A stretch of DNA of 64,000 nucleotides from Glandiceps talaboti. Taxonomy: Eukaryota > Hemichordata > Enteropneusta > Spengelidae. The position numbers and the translations under genes are program-made. This document shows, one piece after another, positions 1 through 14,151 of this stretch. The notes below the pieces were generated by a model. The model was not told the DNA's origin. It saw only the letters and a program-made list of their open reading frames with translations, and did no database searches. Location: contig NC_135550.1 of assembly GCF_964340395.1 (NCBI RefSeq), forward strand, positions 19,757,176-19,821,175, written 5' to 3'. Within the stretch, counting starts at the first letter, position 1; the number at the start of each line of letters is the position of its first letter.

Positions 1-369
1 TGACATTGATAAAAGAAGTAACTCAGTACCAGAAAACTGTACTCACTATATTATTGTAAATGTGACAAATGCTTCATTGTTTAATGTGTTTTAATCCTCT
101 ACATGACAAAAATATGATGTTATGATTTTAATATATGCTGTCACACCTTTGTCAATAATGCAGTCACTGTATGTTTTTTTCCATAGATGATTCTCAGTGT
201 AAATGTAAGTGTCCAACTAAATTTGTACAATTGAGCTTGTAGAGACATAAACTCATAAATTAAAGTATACATGGTGAACAGTTTTCTATGCCGCAAACTC
301 AGTGCTAATTGAACTATATATGCTTTGAAAAATGTTTGACAGTCCAAAAATTTAAGTGTAAGATATATC

Positions 370-1200
370 ATGTGACTGTTGTCATTTGTCAATATGATTG
401 GTGAAAGCAGATCTGATTGGTCAACTTATGACCAGTCAAAACTAAATGTCTTTATTTGTCAATTTGATTGGTCAAAACTGTCCTTATAATTGGGAATTTT
501 GATAAGTCATTTATATGTTCTTATTTGGTCAATTTAATTGGTTGAAACTGCTGTGATTTGTCAGTTATGTGATTGGGCAATACTTTCCTCATTTAGTCAA
601 TTTAATTGGTCAAAACTGTCCCGATTGGTTGTTGATTTGTTTGATTTGTTGATTTGTTGGGCAAAATTGTCCTAAAGAGTCATTTTGTTTGGTTAAATCT
701 GTTCTTATTGGTCATTCTGATTGGTCAAAACTGTTGGAATTGGTCAATGTAATTGGTGAAAAGTGTCCTGATTGGTCAATGTGATTGGTCAAAACTGGTC
801 GACATGCCTTGTCAAACTGCTATATATTGGTCAATTTAATTGGTCACTGACTCACATATGTCCTAATTGGATACAATGATCGGTCAAATCTGTCCTTGTT
901 GGCCAATTTGATTGGTCAAATCTGTCCTTAATGGTCAATTTTGGTGATTAACACTATTTTTATTGGTGAATGTGACAAGGCATATCTGTGCTGTTTGATC
1001 AATGTGAATGGTCAAATCTTTGTTGATTGGTTTGTCAAAATATGATAAATCGATAAAGCAGATTTATCAAGGTGATAAGTATAGTCTGTAACAATCATTG
1101 AGCATATTAACGTGTCTACCTTGAGCCTATTGGTCAATGTAACAGGTGTATTATGCACTGATCACTCAACATGACTGGTCTGTACATCTCTGATTGGTCA
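370..1200. repeat. degenerate ATTGG-rich tandem array
   Basis: About 830 bp made of variants of GATTGGTCAA and GGTCAAAACTGTCCT, repeating every 30-60 bp with strong divergence. Roughly two dozen ATTGG (inverted CCAAT) pentamers fall on the + strand. It is an old minisatellite, and no open frame runs through it. Confidence 0.8.
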
Positions 1201-3419
1201 GTATATCCCGCCTGCCTGGAGATGATTTGTTGGTGAGAAATCAGTTCTATGATGATCTATTTAATTTGTGAATTTTTGTTGCCAAATTTCCACATCTGAC
1301 TAATGAGATCCCCGACATCTATTTAGTGAATGTTAGAACATTTTGATCCTTGTCACATGCTGTACATGTCATCACATCACATTACATTACATTGAATAAG
1401 GGCAACATTACTTATCTCTAAGTTTCTCATAACTGACTGACCACCCCTATATTTCTCCAATCCAACGAAGTAATTTATACCCTCTACGGCACAATTATAT
1501 TTTTTTTTACATCACTGATGACGACCCCCACAGGCATGTATTTTGGCAAAAAATTATTGTTCACTTCAGAATCTTTAATATAAAAAACAAATGGTTCAAA
1601 GTTAATTTCTGACATTAATTGTCATTTCTTAGTTATCCAGACTTTCAAAATACGATTATGAATTGAAAGTATGACAGACACACACAAACTCACACACACT
1701 TAATCTTTTTTCCACTACTTTTTAACCAACAATCGACTGACCTACCCGTCATTTTTAAGGTGTTAGGATAAGAAAGATAGAAATAATTTAAGGCCACCAA
1801 AAGCTTTGTCTCCAAGAATGAGTAAAATACTAATTGGCCTTATATCTTTTACATTAGATTGTTAACAATCACACATATATACATATGAACATCATTTGTT
1901 GGAAAGCTACAGAACTCCTGCCAAGATACAACCTTTACATTGATAGGGAGCCCTCTGGTGAGCAGTTATTAGTGAACTACCATGTCAGTTTTATAATCTT
2001 ATTTATCGGACAGGGATAGAAAATATGCAGCAAATCTATGTATTCTGTATATTTTATTCTTTGTCCTTCACTATATCTGTCTTTCTTGCCATTCTTTTAC
2101 CTCTATTCCTTGACACCAGGATTGATATAAAGTACTAACACTTCAAATTCATTACACGTTTTTTGTATTAATGATTTCAGCTGCTATTTTAATATCAAAC
2201 CATTTGCGACCCTTTATTTGTAAAAAGTAGCGTTAAAGCTGAACAGAGATTATCTCTGTCAAACAAATAATTGAATAACTGTGGAGTTAATCTTTTCCTA
2301 AGAATTCGGTAACAGAGCCCTCTGGAGTTCAAGTACGGGTAGCTTTGTACTTCTGTGCTCAAGTGTATCAAAGGATGGAAATATCCAGAAATTTTCCCAC
2401 ATCAGTTCTACAATCTGTCATACATTTGCTTTGTTGAGACAATTATTGAAATATTTGGTCCAAAAATGAATAGATCCTTTTGAAGTGTTATTTACAGGAA
2501 GCATTCATTTGAAAGATTTAATTCTATTAGTCTTTCCTGTTGTAGAAATTCTGATAAAAAAATATCATAGATTTGAATCACATAGTATTAATATGTAATA
2601 TAGAGTCTGGTCGCAGTCGCCTGCTGTGTTTTTCTGATCGCAAAGGCACTGGAAGCAGTAAACAATACCACAAACACACAGGTAGCACTTCTGTCAGGGT
2701 AGCTCCTGCTGTGACTAAAATCCGTAGTCCCAGCATGGCTGACGGAGATCCTTAGTAACCAGTACAACAAATATACATGATACATCAAATCTCCTACCAC
2801 AATTATTCTCACACAATACTTTTCTTCCAATTCCATTCAGGAGATATATACTTGAATATAAATCCATAAAAACTCCTCACCTAGTATGAATTCTTCCATT
2901 TCCTTGATTTGTTTCCGTAATGCACTTATTGTATATTCATATTCAGCGGTGTGATTATTTCATGTAAATTGAGAAACCCTAAAAATGAGGTTGGTGAAAT
3001 AGAAATGTGGAGACAACTGTAAGTTAACTTGTATGATTGCATTGCTGCAATATATAGGAATTGAAAATGGGAGTCAATCTGAGATAAAATAAGGTGTAAT
3101 GAGATCGAAATGAAGGGATATTACACAATCTAGTCTCCTTTTAGTTTGACAATTCAGATTGATAACACTTTTTTCTAATGGAATGCCTTACAAATGGCTG
3201 TAATGACATATCACGGTGTTATACTTGTTTCAGGTCAGATTCTAATGACTTTCTTCTTCAATTGTGTGTGAATGTACTCTCTGCAAGTTGAACAAAGTGT
3301 AGTTTTTATGAGAAGGTGGTAAAGTTAGAACATACATCAGAGCAGCTATCTGCTAAAAATGAGACCACACCGTATTGAATGAAAGGGTGTAAGCAAAGCA
3401 ATTACAAACAAAAGTGTAT
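1201..3419. other. non-coding stretch, nothing recognised
   Basis: AT-rich DNA with only short chance frames. A CATCACATCACATTACATTACA run lies near 1370. No splice-flanked exon or RNA gene was seen. Confidence 0.6.
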
Positions 3420-3600
3420 GTGGGGGATAGGGGTGCAGTGGGGACTTGAAGGATGGTATAGCATGCAGTGAGGGTGTTGAGGGATTGGATGGGGTGGGAT
3501 GCAGTGGGGAGTTGAGGAATGGGATGGGGATGGGGTTGGGGAGTTGAGGGATGGGATGGGGTCGGATGGGATGGGGTGGGGCATGTCAGGGGATGAGGGT
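3420..3600 (+). repeat. G-rich GGGATG/GGGGT minisatellite
   Basis: About 180 bp of purine-rich repeats (GGGATGGGGT, GTGGGGAGTTGAGG). There are many runs of three to five Gs on the + strand, so G-quadruplex formation is possible. The Pro/His/Ser-rich open frames on the minus strand here are by-products of the repeat. Confidence 0.75.
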
Positions 3601-4489
3601 AATTAATTGGCATGTTTCATTGCTTGTAGTACTGCATACATTTGCCAAATATGAAACTTGAAAAAATTGAAAAATTGATATTCCAATCAATTTGAGAATT
3701 TTGCATCAAATTTGAAAGGGCAACTAGTATGTACTTGATTCATTTCATGTAATACAAATTCTTATTCTTGAAAAATATAAAGAGAAAGTTTTTAAAATCA
3801 TATTTAAATCATGCAATTTGAAAGAACTATTACTATATACTATATACACTTTATAATGTATCATTTGCAACAGAAAACTGTATAATTGTGTGGTAATGCT
3901 ACAGTGTATTGGTAAACCATGTACGTTCTGTTTTGGTTTTTTTTATCGACATAGTAGATGATTGTAAATTATGAAAAAACAACACTACAATATTCACTAT
4001 TGCAAATATCATATCAGTTATGGAATTATTGGGAATAGAGGTTGTTGTCATGGTTACAGTGGAAATGAGTATAAAATTTCCACTTAACATTCAGACAATG
4101 TAGGATATAAGTATCACTATGATTATAGCATCTCATGATCCAATCAGTAGTTACAATCATTGCGGAATAACTCTCTCAAGTTTTTATTCTTGTATAATCT
4201 GTGCAATTTTCCAGAGACCATATGATTCATTTGGAATTGTGAAGTATGAGAGAGATTGTACAAAACAATATCGTGGGTATGTATGTAGATGGAACACTTT
4301 GAGTGCTTGTCAAGGCTAAATCTACAGTATTGACAATAGAATGCTATCATTTTAAGTCAAATATGTACCCATTGCAATGTTAATCCAACATTGGGTTTGT
4401 AGCCTGGTCACTTTCTAACATTTACAATACATTTACAGTAATGCCAAAGATTTTGATTAGACTGTGTAAGCTACAGGGATATCAACCAA

Positions 4490-5972
4490 TGCTAGCCAAG
4501 TAGTAAGTGAGATATCAGTCAGTATCAGCTAGTAATCAGATATCAGTCAGTATCAGCTAGCAAGTGAGTTATAAGTCAGTACCAGCTAGTGAGATATCAG
4601 TCAGTACCAGCTAGTAATCAGATATCAGTCAGTACCAGCGAGTAATCGGATATCAGTCAGTACCAGCTAGTGAGATATCAGTCAGTACCATCTAGTAAGG
4701 TATCAGTCAGTACCAGCTAGTAATCGGATATTAGTCAGTACCAGCTAGTAATCAGATATCAGTCAGTACCAGCGAGTAATCAGATATCAGTCAGTACCAG
4801 CTAGTAAGCTATCAGTCAGTACCAGCTAGTGAGATATCAGTCAATACCAGCTGGTGAGATATCAGTCAGTACCAGCTAGTAATCAGATATCAGTCAGTAC
4901 CAGCTGGTGAGATATCAGTCAGTACCAGCTAGTGAGATATCAGTCAGTACCAGCTAGTAATCGGATATCAGTCAGTACCAGCGAGTAATCGGATATCAGT
5001 CAGTACCAGCTAGTGAGATATCAGGTGAGTACCAGCTAGTGAGATATCAGTCAATACCAGCTGGTGAGATATCAGTCAGTACCAGCTAGTAATCAGATAT
5101 CAGTCAGTACCAGCTGGTCAGATATCAGTCAGTACCAGCTAGTGAGATATCAGTCAGTACCAGCTAGTAATCGGATATCAGTCAGTACCAGCGAGTAATC
5201 GGATATCAGTCAGTACCAGCTAGTGAGATATCAGGTGGGTACCAGCTAGTGAGATATCAGTCAGTACCAGCTGGTGAGATATCAGTCAGTACCAGCTAGT
5301 GAGATATCAGTCAGTACAGCTAGTAATCAGATATTAGTCAGTACCAGCTAGTAATCAGATATCAGTCAGTACCAGCGAGTAATCGGATATCAGTCAGTAC
5401 CAGCTAGTGAGATATCAGCCAGTACCAACAAGTAAGTCAGCTATCAGTCAGTACTAGCTAGTAATCGGATATCAGTCAGTACCAGCTAGTGAGATATTTG
5501 CCAATACCAGCTAGTATTAGATATCAGCCAATACTCGCCAGCTAGTAAGTCAGATATCAGCCTGTACCAGCTAGAAAGTGTAGTAAGTGAGATATCAGCC
5601 AGTACCAGCCAGTAAGTCAGATATCAGCCTGTACCAGCTAGTAAGTGTAGTAAGTGAGATATTAGTCAGTACCATATATAGTAAGTCTGATACTGGCCAG
5701 TACCAGATAGTAAGTCTGATACCGGCCTGCACCAGCTAGTATGTCAGATATCAGCCTGTACCACCTTGTAAGTGATATATCACCCAATACCAGCTAGTAA
5801 GTCAGCCTTCATGCATCAGTTTGTAAGTGAGATATCAGCCTGTACCAGCTGGTAAGTCAGATATAAGCCAATGTTCGCCAGCTGGTAAGTCAGATATAAG
5901 CCAATGTTCGCCAGCTGGTAAGTCAGATATAAGCCAATGTTCGCCAGCTGGTAAGTCAGCCTGTAAGTGAGA
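4490..5972. repeat. 25/28-bp minisatellite with 210-bp higher-order unit
   Basis: Roughly 50 tandem units of two main types: a 25-mer with core GATATCAGTCAGTACCAGCT followed by AGTGA, and a 28-mer with the same core followed by AGTAATCA. The segments 4831-5040 and 5041-5250 are 210-bp copies that differ at only two bases by my reading (GGTGA/GGTCA and AGGTGAGT/AGGTGGGT). The right end degenerates and finishes with three identical 33-bp units (5851-5949) of a variant containing AGCCAATGTTCGCCAGCT. Each unit carries a GATATC palindrome. No coding potential is seen. Confidence 0.95.
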
Positions 5973-7058
5973 CATCTATCAGAGATTGCAAAAGGAAATT
6001 GAAATATATGTTACTGACTCAAAAGACAAATGTCAACGAGAACTTTGATAAATAGCAGGTAGTTGTTGACTGACAGTTGGAAAGTAATAAATTCATTCCA
6101 TATGTTACTAAGTCCAAAGGTCATGAAAAGTCTCTATACCAGACAGACTGTGACCTTTGTAGAGGTGAACGATTCATATTGCCCACATTTGTTCAGTGTT
6201 TAGTGTATTGTCATGTAAATGGATTAGATGCTGCAGCTGTAAGACTTATAAAGTTAGTAATACTGATACAGGATCAGACTAAGATAGCTGTAAATATAGA
6301 CATAAAACTGTACCTTAGCTGTAAGATTATGAATGTAGTCTTAACTGTCATACCAATACCAAAACTGTTGCTGTCATTGAAGTATAGTATACTGACAAGA
6401 AATGTGTAAAGTTTGTCAAGGAATGCATAGTATTACCAAAAATACTACTAACTTTAGATTTAACACGTATCATATTCTTTATCATCTAAATTTTTTATTA
6501 AATATGAACTGGTGCATCATTGAAATATATATTATCTAACGTTAATTTTGGAAATTGTTTTTGAAATTCATAAATATAGATTCGTAAATTGTGATTGTTA
6601 CCGGAAAAGACAACTATACATACTGGCCATCACATATGGCAAAAAATGTCTGAAACATTGAAATATATTTGAAATGCAGTTTAATTTTTGCCTGAATAAT
6701 TTGTGTGATATACTGGTATAGTAAGCTGCAGAGTAGGTATAATGTCACTTGTGTTGTGTTTGGTGACAATTTAGCTCTATCGACAGTTCTGTTACTTTTG
6801 GTGATATTTTAGCCAAATGTCTGACAAGATATATAGAGCTAATGTTGCCATTAGATGTAGCCCATTTTCTCAACAAAACAACCTAGAGGGGATGGAGTGC
6901 CAGTTAATGATTTATGGGCTTACAGATAAGATAAAATAGCAATTTATTTTTCCTCCAAAAAAAATCAACTACCAGAGATCTTATCGAAATATACACAATG
7001 AGAAAATGATTGATAGTTATTCTAATGAAGAAATTAAAACACCTTAAATTCATTACGG
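5973..7058. other. non-coding stretch between minisatellites
   Basis: A 110-codon frame starting at 6077 lies here but uses a TTG start, has biased composition and matches nothing I know. I treat it as chance. Confidence 0.55.
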
Positions 7059-7497
7059 TTTAGTAAAGTGCAGATACCGGTATCCAGTTTGTACACGTGT
7101 AAAGATCAACATGTTAGGCATGATTCATCAGATTTGCTGTATATACCATGTACACTTTATTTCACAATTTTGTTAAAACTTTTGAAATTATCGTGTGTAG
7201 ATTTCACTGTATTTAGTAAAGTGCAGATAGTGTTGTCCAATTTGGTACACATGTAAAGATCAACATGTAAAACGTGATTCATCATATTTCTTGTATGCTG
7301 TATGTTGTATAGGATTTGACAAAAACTTTTGAAATTATCATGAGTAGATTTCACAGACCTCAAATGAAATGCAGATATTGTACATTGTTCAGTTTTGGTA
7401 CACGTGTGACAGATCAGCAAAAACATAATTCATAACTATTTCATGAGATAAGATTTTGATAAAACTGAAATTATCATGCGTGGATTTCACTGTCCTC
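7059..7497. repeat. three tandem copies of a ~150-bp unit
   Basis: Copies begin near 7059, 7212 and 7364. Shared blocks are AGTAAAGTGCAGATA, GGTACACATGTAAAGATCAA, GATTCATCA, and AAACTTTTGAAATTATC followed by TAGATTTCAC. The copies are diverged. The short open frames on both strands here are repeat by-products. Confidence 0.85.
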
Positions 7498-9528
7498 ATG
7501 TGTTTTTAGTTACTTTGTGTTGTTACAGTATAAAGAGTATAGTGCCGATGACTAGTTCAAAGACCAACTGCGCCCGAAGCTCCCATGAGCAATGGTAGCT
7601 ATGCAGTCCTTTGAGAGTTTTGTCCAGTGGAATAGACACCAAGGATAATACAGATTTATGACAAAAGCACTTTGTGAGAATTAGCAAAGCTTCTGACATG
7701 CCGATAACAAATTGCATCATATTATGAACACCAAGGAAACTGAGAGGCCAAGGCATAGTTTCAAGTCAAACTCATGATATGTTACCCAATATTTACACGT
7801 AATGATTAAATAATGGTTCTGGATGAAATTTCTGCCAGGGAAATATTCTTTTTTTTTTCCTTTTTCAAATTTGCATGCTTGGGAAAAATCAGAGAATATT
7901 GATAATCTCTATTTTAAATTATATCGTTAAAAATTTTACACGTGCCATTTTCATGTGCCACAAGCTCGAATATATTTTTAGACTGATGCAACAGAAAAGG
8001 TGGTGGCGCATGTTGTAACGTTGCTGCAAATATTTATCTGGGTTCGCCACATTGATTCTTGATAGCTTTTGACTACTTCAAATGATAATTTACCTTATTA
8101 TATTTTTTTCATGTGCTATTATCATTTTCTTAAAGTGTCATTTAAATGAATGGTTGGAATTTCAATGTGTTATGCTGTCCTGTTTACTTTAAAATGATTT
8201 CTTCAGAAGGATCAAGGAACACCCATTATCGACTTGCATAATCAAACTGGGATTATAATATGAGGTGGAGTTGAGACTGTTACATACTATAAATCTCTCA
8301 CAAATCTAACATTGTGAGCAGGAAATTACATTTGTTGATTTTTTTGTTAGGTGTCATATCAATCCTTTAAAGCACCCTATATAGAGAGAGAGTGCAATGA
8401 CACAGACTTTTTTTTTTTTTTACAGAAACCAAGTCATTAATGTTAAATCTTGTTTTAATAAATATTATCAGTCATATGGATACTGTGACTTGAAGGTTTG
8501 ATAACTCACATGACTAGAAAATGTTTAAAACAAACCTTTGACTCACCATATGAAAAAAAGTCAAGAGGTATACAACTTTCAAAAAGGTCAAGAGTGTTAT
8601 TTTCAAGCATTGAACTTTTTTTGACTGTGCAAGGGGAGTATTGCAGCAGGTTAAAATGAGCCCCCTCTAGTGGTCAACAAATGTGCTTCTTTCTTTTATT
8701 TAAAGCCATCACAAAGATATCAGATGTGACTCACATTTCAGGTAATAACATCAAAAGTTACATTCATCAAAACTCATACGTCAATGTTATTTTTTTGACT
8801 TTGTCAAGTAGTAATTGTTTGATTCAATTTCATGATATTAAATCAAAACTAAAAGTGCAAAAAAAATCAAAAGTCTGATAACACACTGCTTGTAGATGGA
8901 AACATTTGAACGAAAATCACTTCGGACAACACTGTGACAGCCAAAACAGCACAGGTGCATCTTCCTTCAGAGGTAGTTCTGTGCAAACATTACATATTTT
9001 AGAACTCAGTTGGACAAAATATACAAAATAATAATATTGCATTAGCTTTGAAAAGTAACAAAATTTGATATATTGGAATGTATTGGAGGTTGCGATGTTT
9101 AGTCATGATTGTACACATAAAGTTTATAGCATCCGGTCCCCAACATGGACATGTTGAAAGACAAAGTACAAAAATAGTCTTAATCCTAACTTTGAAATTC
9201 ATTTTTTTTCACTTATCTCTTATCAAGTTATGTTGCATGTTACATGTATCTTTCCTCAGCTTATAAATACTTGAAATGGTCAAACTAGTTGAAACAAGTA
9301 GAAATTAAGATATACAGAAGATTTTTGTTGACTAGTTTTGGACTAGTAGTAATGAATCTAAATCTGAGACACATGGGCTAGTGTTTATGTTCAACATTTT
9401 GTTCTCCATGTTGATAAATATGGACGCTTAAACAGAGTGTCAAACCATGTATAGATTTTGAATGTGTAGGTGTGCATCAAAAATCATCGTTTTATTTAGT
9501 AAAGTCTTCAAAATAACAAAAATTTGCT

Positions 9529-9545
9529 CGGGGGGGGGGGGAGGA
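9529..9545 (+). repeat. poly-G tract
   Basis: A run of about 12 Gs after CTC, then AGGAAGG. Confidence 0.85.
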
Positions 9546-12468
9546 AGGTAGGAAAAAAGGAGACATGTAGTTAAAAGAGTTTATGCAGTGCACTGTTTAA
9601 GTGATCAACTATTGTATGAACAGACAGATGAAATACTGCTACTAGTAAAGACTGGAACTATACTAATACTCTTAGCTAGGAGTTGAAACTGTCCAATTAC
9701 TTCTGAGCAGCCGAGAGGTATATATATCATTAAACCTATGGGTGGTAGCAAGGAACTCTATGGTCACTGCAACAATTGATACTAACTCATAATGTGGCCA
9801 GTTTGTTTTTCTTAGATGGCTTGTCTGATAGTAGTTTCCAAGACAGACTAACTGTTCTGCATGAATGCACTACACAATCCACTTCTATTACAGTGTATTT
9901 ACCCTTGAGATTTTGGTTGCAAAGTTTCTCAAACACGATCTAGTTTATCTTCATCATGACAGTCATGCATCGAATATTTCATTTTTAGAATCTGCCTTTA
10001 TGGAGACTTCAACGCCATTATTCAAAATAAAATCTGAAGGTGACGTGAGTTAGCCAATGTACACCTCTCCTTCTACCTCATCATTTTGTCTGGTGACGTT
10101 GTGCACTTTGAAAAATCACTCATTGCTTTAATGACTTGTATAGTACCTGTCTCTGGTTATTTATAAAGAATCTACCGTTTTTCTCTCTATGATGGCCTTT
10201 TGTTCTCTGCTACAGCCACTTTTTGTGTTGTAGTCTACTGGCTAGGTCTGTGACTCAGCTTCACTTGTTCATTATCACTACAGTTGAACTAATGTTGTGG
10301 CGTCACAGATTCAAATTTAGTGGCATCACAATTGATCAAATCCATCCAGTATTCAGGTTAATTTTGTTGTTAAAAGTGAGTTTTGTGAAAAAGAAATATA
10401 TGTAGATGTACAACTGTTGAAATCAGAAAATAAATTGAAACTTTGCTGTAAAAATGGCTTAATTTGAGAAGTTTTGTAAGCATATAATATATGTATTGTT
10501 AAATATAGGATCAGTGTGCTGTATTATCACAAGTCATAAATGAAGGAAACAGTTTATCTAACCACCTAAAATTCATCATTATACGAACAAAATATAAACA
10601 TGTTGAGTCTTTCGCTACTTTCCAAAACTTACCTGAGTACGGCTAGACAGTTTCATCACCACTAAAGTGAAAAAAAAAGACACAGTCCAGTTTTGAAAAC
10701 ATGTTGATAAATACATTTCTATCCCAAACTTTGACAACAATTCACTAGTTCTTTGATACCAGGCAAACATAAAGTTAGTTGTTAGTGGCTTAAAGACCAG
10801 GGATTCAGTGCCAGGTTCTTGCATTAGTATTTTCTTGTCAGTACAGCCATAACGATTACGTAAGATTATTCTATTGTTTTGGATCAACTTTTTTCTACAG
10901 ATCCGTCAGACAGTTTTTTTTCACACCTAAAGCATTACCTTACTCCTGAACTGGGCCGTACCATTAAATCAGAGTCTGATATTACTATATACTAGTTAAG
11001 TACTTATGGTTTACCTACCAGCATTGAGAGTTTTCGTTCAATGACTGGAATTTATCAAGCATAACTTAAAAATTGTACTTTGATAAAATAGGTACTTGAT
11101 GTGAAAAGCCTTTAAACTTGTACAAATCTAGAGAGAGTGACTACAGAGGAAATAGAATTGAGTTACAGAGAATATGTAGTGGAGCAGAACTAAACATGGC
11201 TGCGCCATCTTTCAAACGACAAACCTTTTAATTTTTCCTACAGCTAAGATTCCAACATCTGTTGTGTGGTTTTGGTCGGAAGATAAAAAAAAAGACTAAA
11301 ATGGAGCTGACTTGTCAACTTTAAGCAATAAGTACAGGGTAAATATACACGGCAGATGATACAATTGTCAAAACGGAGACATTCCAGTCTAAAGCACATA
11401 TATTATTGAAAGGAAGGTCACATAAAACGAACGGTATAAAGTACTATAAGTGAGTAGAGTCTCTGAAAGAAACGGATGAAATATTGCATTAGCATCATAA
11501 AAATGTCTAAATGATACCCAGATGAAAGTTGTAATTAAAGACAGAGTCCACTTCAGCGTTATAAGCAGCTCTCTGCTAAATTTTACAGTCCCACAAGGAC
11601 GTGCCAGCTACTGTCAGGGTTACTAAGAGCAGAAAAATTTACTCACTGCCACAGGAAAAGTCCAACAGTAAAATTTACTATGTAAGTGGATTTTAATGAA
11701 ACTTAAAAAAAGTTACATGCCACTGGGGAGAAATTATGGTTTGGGTATAAGTCTGTACTTTAAACTTCCAGATGTAGCACTTTTTAATCAGTGTTCTTCT
11801 GTGAAAAGGACAATGTATACATGCTACAAAGTGTCGTTTTGTCAATATGTTGCAACAATGTGATTCAAAAGGAATAACAGATTGCTGAATACACTAAATG
11901 GCTGTTTGGTTTGCTCTTAAAAGTTACTAATTGCTGGTTAGTTTTGGATTATAAAACTAAGCTACAGTTCTAACTTCACACTGTAGATTGGGTTATCTGT
12001 GAAAGATTTCAGACTTTGTACATGATATGAATTAAGACATGGAAGTCAATATGTCAAAGACCAGCTGTTTTGGATTGAATATTAACTTGATAAGTGCATT
12101 TTACAGTTCAAAGTAACACTGACCAACAGTTTCATTTTATTTTGTAACATAAATTGGATTATTTGGGTTATTGGGTTATTTCTCCTGTACACGTTTTGCT
12201 ATATGCATTCTGTCGTGTTAAGCTGAGGAGTTAAAACAACAAAAAACTCTTCTCTTCTATTAATTGTCAAATGATGCAAAAGCTGAGAATCTTATCTCGA
12301 AAATTGAAAACTAACATAAAATTTCCAGAAATATTCTCTGTATTGTCATACAGCTTTGCCTCATCCTGCAGTGATTTTTAGCAAAATTCAACCTCTAATA
12401 TTAATATTCATAGACTATAGCATATTCTATAATATTGCTAAAGCAAACTACTGTACATTAAAAACGGG

Positions 12469-12500
12469 GTTGGGTCGTAAATATGATGATATGACCCAAC
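12469..12500. other. perfect 8-bp hairpin
   Basis: GTTGGGTC and GACCCAAC separated by 16 bp; the stem extends to 11 pairs if one G-T wobble is allowed. No polymerase III or terminator context is seen. Confidence 0.4.
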
Positions 12501-14151
12501 GGTGATAAAATCCAGACAGGTATCCCAACAGAGATGTTACCATAGATACAGGAGACAGGATGAAGACAAATCTAACAGATAAGTGTTATCAGTATGATGG
12601 TGTTATTGCTGTACTGTGTAAGTTGGTGTCACAAACATCATAAAAAGTCTTTACCTCCATTTAAGTTTATGTGCTCTGAGTTCTCCCCTTAGACAGTCTG
12701 CAACTTGACATGTATATGGGTTTTTCTACGAATACAACTTGATGGTAGCGAGGGAGTTAGATTCAAACTTAAAGGAAATATTTTATGGCTTTGAATACTG
12801 CTTAGGGTATGTTATGGAGTTAAATGTGCGCTACCAATGACCCATGAAGCCGTATGATATCATTAACAAGGTGCTAAAATAACCTTCAAGGCTTTTAGAT
12901 GGGACTTGGAGTGTGTTTTCTCATTTCTGTTTTTATGTATGTCAACATAAATCACAAGTTAGAATCTGCACATTCAGAACTGTTATCTCAGAATGAGTTC
13001 CTGCATCAATGTATTAGCAGGTGTCCCACTGACTAGATAGCTTTTACTCTTTTATACTGTAGTAAAGTTGGCTTTAATAGTGTGCACTTTTATGACTGCG
13101 TCAGATACCATCACCATATTGTCTCGGCTAGCTACCGTAGTTGTAGGCATACTGGCATGCACACGTACTTTCACAACAGTACGTCGTAGATATATACACA
13201 TTGCTATACATTCCTTGTACAAAACACATGACGACACAGAGAATAACAAATTGGTGATGTTGACATTGCCGTTGTCATGGTTACAATTCAAACCCCAAGC
13301 AGAATGCGTACATGTGTTGGTGATTACAGTACAACAGTTACAAATACATGTACAGAATATTGAGTGTTGTCTTTGTAGCCGGAGATATCAGAAGAGTGAT
13401 GAAGCATGGTGCAATGTAATCAGTCTTTACAAAGACTTGTTACTTGGTTAAGTTTAAGGTGGAAGATGAACACTTTATGGAGTAAAAGCGCTCTTTTATC
13501 TGTCTTTGGTGTCTAAGCATGTGTAACTATTTCCTCATTATATCTTCCTTTCATAGGACAAGTTCTAAGGTCAATGTAATTCACTTCCAATTCTGGACCC
13601 TTCTAACAAGTCACTTGACGCATCTTTCTCTCTTAGTTTGTGTCATTTGAAATCTTCTCTCCTTTATGAATGCTGAGTTGTATTTTTATTTTAAATGAAA
13701 ATTTCTACTCGCAGCCAAAGAAATTTCAGAAGCAAATCCCAAAATTTTGCTGCCGTTTCATCAGCATCGATCATCAGGGACGTACTCTAATAAGCTGTAT
13801 TTTTCCATCTTTTAAATCTATTTGTATTTTTTTCCTTTTGCAAAGGTGATTATTTTTTCCTCTATATACAGACTAAATTCATATTGCTCCTTCATTTATT
13901 TTGCCTTTCTCAAACTCCACTGTTAATTTCCCTTCTTCAAATGTTAAGACTACGATTTTCCTGCACCTGAGATTTATTCACTTGTCGGTATAATACTTAA
14001 AATCATTATAGTAAACATTTCAACGACACAAAATGTCATGAATAATTACTGACTTATAAAATTTCACTAAAAATGCAGTGATGCATTCATATGCAATATG
14101 GATCATATCTGATTATTGTGAAGACATTGCATTGTAGTCGCTCAGGTCACT

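Larger units (their letters stand above)
7498..14151. other. non-coding stretch; possible old repeat at 7540-7760
   Basis: The 7540-7760 segment is more G+C-rich than its surroundings and open for 77 codons on the minus strand; it may be an old dispersed repeat but no second copy is present. A 127-codon frame at 13068-13451 (TTG start) is also open on the opposite strand and is unrecognised. The remainder is AT-rich with no visible gene. Confidence 0.5.

Noticed and set aside
3353-3613. Pro/His/Ser-rich minus-strand frames
   Set aside because: Produced by the G-rich tandem array; two overlapping frames show the same low complexity.
13068-13451. 127-codon frame with a long opposite-strand frame
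   Set aside because: TTG start, no recognised domain, no supporting splice sites; kept only as a note.
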